NCBI GenBank assembly: GCA_040954595.2
Contig: CM082593.2
Location: 1,240,001-1,304,000 of the forward strand
Length of the DNA: 64,000 nucleotides
Source of the DNA: Balanoglossus misakiensis
Taxonomy: Eukaryota > Hemichordata
Direction of reading: 5' to 3'
The stretch's first letter is position 1. Each line of letters begins with the position of its first letter. Below are positions 62,001-64,000 of the stretch, piece after piece. The position numbers and the translations under genes were made by a program. Below the pieces are notes generated by a model. It saw nothing but the letters and a program-made list of their open reading frames with translations, searched no databases and was not told where the DNA came from.

Positions 62001-64000
62001 AGCTGACGAGTGTAAGTTAACAAATGACCCAGAGGGAAATTGAAAAAATATATGGTTCTAATTTTAGACTCTCTTTTGGTATACTCAGAATATTTTAAAA
62101 TCCCTTTCTTACACTCTTACCGGTATGTGAAGGTCAAACTTGGACTTAAATGTAAACCAGGTATTATATTAGTAGAAGTTTCGTCGGCTATGTAGCCTTA
62201 AACGTAGTTGTTAGCAGATTGTCATGCATATACTTAATTGAAATATTTAACCAATATTAAATTGTAGTCTAAATGATCTGAATGAAAAGTGATTTGAAGA
62301 AAACTGATTTTTCTTACAATTATCAGGAAGTCGCGAGACTTTGACTAATAATTTGAAAAGCAAATGTAATACACATACAATTAATAAACCAATTGTTACT
62401 GTCGATCAACACGCATCCCTGCATTAAATAGCTTAGAAGCTGAAAGATGATTCCAAACATTATGTTACAGAGACTGGCAGTTCCATGTTTACGATCTCAA
62501 TTTGCAGAGATGTGTCTTGTGCCTTGAGTAAACAGAAAGGTGGCACCCGCAAGCTGTAAAAGGAACACCAAAGGTTATGACGTGTGATTCAGTCAGTACC
62601 CATCGATTTGACACTTTTCTATTCTCAATACACATGTTGCCAGAGACATACAGTATTTGTTTCAAGCCTCCCCAAGCACATGGTGTTTTTCAAGACTCCT
62701 TATTATGTTCTCATATTCTTAAAGTACAATGTAATCCCTAAATCCACGTCTGAGCCTAATCGCGATTCAAAAGGACTACAAATCTCTGGGTATAGCCTTT
62801 GGCTGAAAAGTAATTCTTGCTACAGACACTTGCATCACGGAAACTAAATTATAATTTCATTTTTCAATTAAAACCCTGAACATAGGCGAATTAAACCACT
62901 CGCCATAGCGTCCAAAATACCGAGGCGGATATTAACCTTTTAGTTTAGCGCGACTGCAGCTTGGCAAAACTCTTTCCATTATCTGCGCCTATTAAGCAGT
63001 AATGTGAGCGAGGCAACGTCGCATTCTGGTATTTTTGCCTCCTAGAAAAGATATCAGTGTCTTGGGTGTCTGATTTTGCCTTTCTTAACAACATTTTAGC
63101 ATTCACTACTAAACATTTCGACTTTCTTATCACAAAACTATGTCTTTTGACAAAGCCGTCGCTCTTGCACTTGCACTTATACGCCCAAACTATTTCAGTG
63201 CAAGAGGATATAGCAGCGGTCTACATTTTCGTCACGTTTACTTGCAACGGATTGTCATCTGCCCTTTCTCTTTTAATTCCAGGTGGAACTGGTTTAATTT
63301 AGTGAAGAGGTTTGCACGGCGACTATACCCAGGGGCCTGTGCAAGTTTACTGGTAGTTTATACCTTCACTCCCACCTTATCTTACCATGGTAACTACATG
63401 TATGTTGTATAGTCAGCATCATGTTTCGCCCATTTCATTCCATGTAGTGTCTGAACCTTAATGATTTCAATCGCGATATACGAGTTTTCTGTAGGCCATT
63501 CACTTTCCTGGGGTTGTAACCAACAGAGAGCACTATTAATATGGCGCATTGGTGTATTATATTCTCAAAATTGTCATGCAACATTTTGGTATTAACATTG
63601 AATTGTTTTTGATACTGCTACAAGTAGCAAAACAAGTATTGTGTTATTTAATAATCACACCAGTTGAAATATAGTTTGATTTTAACGTCAGTGGCTGAGA
63701 ATTTTTGACGGGATTATGTGACTTGAATGGCTGTGGTGAATGCAATACCACCCAATTTTCTGTGAAATTACAAGCATGCTTTCAAGTTGAATAGAATATT
63801 TATGCACCAGACACAATTGGCTGAATTCTAATTGAATGTTATAAATGTCAATTTAACAGTCTTTAAGTGTCCGCTTTCTTTGCATGTTGCGGCAATATTG
63901 ACCCCATCTGATCTACATGTCTTTCAATCTCTTGTGTGTTTGTAGATTGTCCAAAAATGTATTTAAAAAGAAGAAAAACAGAAATCGAAAATGTCAGGAG
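56014..64000. other. Region downstream of GPCR B without a recognisable gene
   Basis: The first part should be the 3' UTR of GPCR B; candidate poly(A) signals are ATTAAA near 56354 and AATAAA near 57060. Beyond that I see no exon chain or RNA gene. It holds two TACCGGTA motifs (61487-61494 and 62118-62125) and a TACATGTA near 63395. The open frames of 60-100 codons here lack family features. Regulatory DNA for a gene to the right remains possible. Confidence 0.55.

Overview
The window is a piece of an animal nuclear genome. It is AT-rich, with long gene-poor spacers, and its genes are split by GT-AG introns of about 100 bp to 6.8 kb. There are no operons, Shine-Dalgarno sites or CRISPR arrays. 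The protein set (mevalonate kinase, cyclophilin A and three class A GPCRs) and the GPR83-like and adenosine-receptor-like character of the receptors point to an invertebrate bilaterian. A deuterostome such as a hemichordate or cephalochordate is my best guess; the sequence alone does not settle the species.

Five protein-coding genes can be assembled exon by exon with consistent reading phase. (1) Mevalonate kinase, minus strand, 1-3689: nine exons visible, 3' end beyond the left edge. (2) An adenosine-receptor-like class A GPCR, minus strand, 9971-13432: five exons, 370 aa. (3) Cyclophilin A (PPIA-type), plus strand, 17687-21963: five exons, 165 aa. (4) Neuropeptide-type (GPR83-like) GPCR A, minus strand, 24148-28552: four exons, 382 aa. 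(5) Its paralogue GPCR B, plus strand, 45486-56013: four exons, 406 aa. Receptors A and B lie head to head, about 17 kb apart, and share all three intron positions and phases. They are therefore an old inverted duplication.

Layout: MVK and the adenosine-like receptor run leftwards in tandem, separated by a 6.3 kb gene-free spacer. The adenosine-like receptor and PPIA diverge across about 4.3 kb. PPIA and receptor A converge across about 2.2 kb. A and B diverge across about 17 kb of apparently non-coding DNA carrying interspersed repeats. The last 8 kb after receptor B show no gene I can support. The genes do not form one pathway: two are housekeeping (isoprenoid synthesis, protein folding) and three are cell-surface receptors.

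The most unusual observations are: a GPCR that keeps part of the adenosine-binding signature but has IRY, AWIP and NVFIY in place of DRY, CWxP and NPxxY; a perfect interleaved inverted repeat (A-B-A'-B') just after exon 3 of receptor B; strong enrichment of the palindromes TACATGTA and TACCGGTA; and a strong decoy 3' splice site just upstream of exon 2 of receptor B.
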